A stretch of 5,784 bases of DNA. Source: an uncultured Eubacteriales bacterium (GTDB lineage Bacteria; Bacillota; Clostridia; Oscillospirales; Acutalibacteraceae). Under the pieces are notes generated by a model that had not been told where the DNA came from, ran no database searches, and was given only the letters and a program-made list of their open reading frames with translations. Within the stretch, counting starts at the first letter, position 1. Each line of letters opens with the position of its first letter. The translations under genes and the position numbers were made by a program. Of the stretch, positions 4,559 through 5,784 are shown one piece after another. The stretch is taken from the NCBI GenBank assembly GCA_900319615.1, contig ONPE01000114.1:1-5784 (forward strand), in the 5' to 3' direction.

Positions 4559-5383
4559 ATGAAGAGGGTAATCGCGATCTTACTTACCGTAATACTTGTA
4601 ATATCGCTTGCAGCCTGCGCAAAATCAGGCTCAGACACGGCGACAAATCCAGAAAAGCCAACGGCTCCTACTCAGAAAACGGAGCTCGTTATTTTCGCCG
4701 CCGCCTCCATGACTGAGACACTGGAGCAGATCGCAGAGCTTTACAAGCAATCAAATCCGGATATCACCCTCACCTTCAACTTCGATTCTTCGGGTACTCT
4801 GAAGACTCAGATCGAAGAGGGCGCAGTATGCGATCTCTTTATCTCCGCAGCGCAGAAGCAGATGAACTCCCTGCAGGACGGCGGCTATATCGACGAGGAA
4901 TCACGCCTCGACCTGCTGGAGAACAAAGTCGCCCTTTGTGTTGCAGACAACAGCGGCAAGGACATCGGCAGCTATGAAGCAATGAAGGAACTCCTCGAAA
5001 AAGGCGGTATCATGATGGCTGTCGGCAACGAGGATGTACCCGTCGGTCAGTACACTCAAAAAATCTTCGAATATTACGGTCTGGATGAAAAGGCGCTCAA
5101 CGACAAGGGCGTGCTCACATACGGCTCGAACGTCAAGGAGGTCACCGCTCAGATCAGCGAGGGCGCCGTTAACTGCGGCATAGTTTATCAGACCGACGCT
5201 TACTCTGCAAAGCTGAAGGTCGCCGATACTGCCACAGAAGAGATGTGCGGCAGGGTGATCTACCCCGCGGCTGTTCTCAAAGCCACAAAGCATAAGGAAG
5301 AAGCAAAGGCTTTCCTCAACTATCTGAGCACAAAAGAAGCCGGGGAGATTTTTTCTTCCGTCGGCTTCACTCCCCTGACCTGA
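4559..5383 (+). CDS. modA: Molybdate ABC transporter substrate-binding lipoprotein
   Basis: 274 aa lipoprotein that captures molybdate (possibly tungstate) outside the cell and delivers it to ModB. Residues 1-20 are a lipoprotein signal with lipobox LAAC (C20), then a low-complexity Ser/Thr/Pro spacer to about residue 41. The binding fold shows the expected oxyanion contacts: AAASMTETL with S50, FDSSGTL with S77/S78, the DVPVGQY segment (159-165) and the GIVYQTDA motif with Y210. It ends with the usual VIYPAAVLK and AKAFLNYL features. Start ATG 4559 has AAGGAG (4546-4551) 7 nt upstream. modB follows after 22 nt, which supports the assignment. Length is normal for a lipoprotein ModA. Molybdate cannot be told from tungstate by sequence alone. 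Confidence 0.95.
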   Translation: MKRVIAILLTVILVISLAACAKSGSDTATNPEKPTAPTQKTELVIFAAASMTETLEQIAELYKQSNPDITLTFNFDSSGTLKTQIEEGAVCDLFISAAQKQMNSLQDGGYIDEESRLDLLENKVALCVADNSGKDIGSYEAMKELLEKGGIMMAVGNEDVPVGQYTQKIFEYYGLDEKALNDKGVLTYGSNVKEVTAQISEGAVNCGIVYQTDAYSAKLKVADTATEEMCGRVIYPAAVLKATKHKEEAKAFLNYLSTKEAGEIFSSVGFTPLT

Positions 5384-5405
5384 TCGTACAATAATAGAGG
5401 TATAT

Positions 5406-5784
5406 ATGGACTTATATCCGCTGTACAACTCTCTGCGTATCGCAGGAATCTCGGCTGTGATCGTGTTTTTCATCGGCATAGCCGCTGCATATTATATCGC
5501 AAAGGCTCCGCGAGTCATAAAAGGGATATTGGACGTACTGTTCACGCTGCCGCTGGTGCTGCCGCCTACGGTGGTGGGTTATCTGCTGCTTTTGGCGCTC
5601 AGCCCCAAGCGCGATATCGGAGCATACTTTTTCGAAAACTTCGGGATAAGGCTGACGATGCAGTGGTGGTCGGCGGTCTTCGCCGTCGGCGTGGTGATCT
5701 TTCCCCTGATGTACCGCACGGCGCGCGGCGCGTTCGAGAGCTTCGACCCGACGCTCGCCTACTCCGCGCAGACGCTGGGGCTTG
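5406..5784 (+). CDS. modB: Molybdate ABC transporter permease (partial at right edge)
   Basis: The first 126 residues are present. They start MDLYPLYNSLRIAG and contain membrane helices at about 11-32, 42-63 and 86-103. LPLVLPPTVVGYLLL (48-62) is highly characteristic of ModB. YRTARGAFESFDPTLAYSAQTLGL is the start of the cytoplasmic EAA loop that contacts the ATPase; the window ends inside it. AGAGG (5396-5400) lies 5 nt before the ATG. With modA 22 nt upstream it forms one operon, and an ATPase gene (modC) is expected beyond the right edge, though not seen here. Confidence 0.95.
   Translation, partial: MDLYPLYNSLRIAGISAVIVFFIGIAAAYYIAKAPRVIKGILDVLFTLPLVLPPTVVGYLLLLALSPKRDIGAYFFENFGIRLTMQWWSAVFAVGVVIFPLMYRTARGAFESFDPTLAYSAQTLGL

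Noticed and set aside
4901..5479. 192-codon minus-strand frame
   Set aside because: It is antisense to modA and the start of modB, both strongly identified by motifs, with no motif or upstream signals of its own.

Overview
The window looks like part of a chromosome contig from a starch-degrading gut Ruminococcus-type Firmicute (Oscillospiraceae), probably assembled from short reads. The pointers are an extracellular GH13 amylase carrying a type I dockerin and CBM26 starch-binding modules (the R. bromii 'amylosome' style), Gram-positive AGGAGG-type ribosome binding sites, TTGACA/TATAAT-type promoters and a lipoprotein solute-binding protein. The species assignment is inference.

Layout. Positions 1-2574 (minus strand, cut by the left edge) hold one uninterrupted reading frame of at least 858 codons: signal peptide, GH13 catalytic domain resembling B. 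subtilis AmyE, dockerin, a duplicated QMKDANE motif, a Pro/Thr linker, one complete CBM26 module, a second linker and a second CBM26 that runs off the window. Positions 2575-2868 hold its structured leader and promoter. From there, on the plus strand, come a small Cys-rich membrane protein (2939-3319) and a DUF378 membrane protein (3379-3606). A hairpin terminator (3633-3660) sits between these and a converging IclR-family regulator gene (3672-4442, minus). The regulator is divergent from a molybdate ABC transporter operon, modA (4559-5383) and modB (5406 to beyond the right edge). The intergenic region has two strong promoters with overlapping -35 boxes and a 32-bp interrupted palindrome over the regulator's -10.

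The most important observation is an artefact. Positions 1979-2007 are an exact match, on the minus strand, to the 29-nt Illumina P5 adapter, followed on the plus strand by 11 A residues (2008-2018). They sit inside the amylase gene and add the false peptide FFFNDTATTEIYT at residues 187-199, while the frame stays open on both sides. The amylase sequence here should not be taken as native between about residues 186 and 200.

Working together: the amylase is a secreted, complex-bound starch enzyme. The IclR/modAB unit is a separate module for oxyanion uptake. I found no CRISPR array, transposon, tRNA or rRNA. Apart from the adapter, the points most worth following are the IclR-mod divergon, the structured amylase leader and the internal dockerin.
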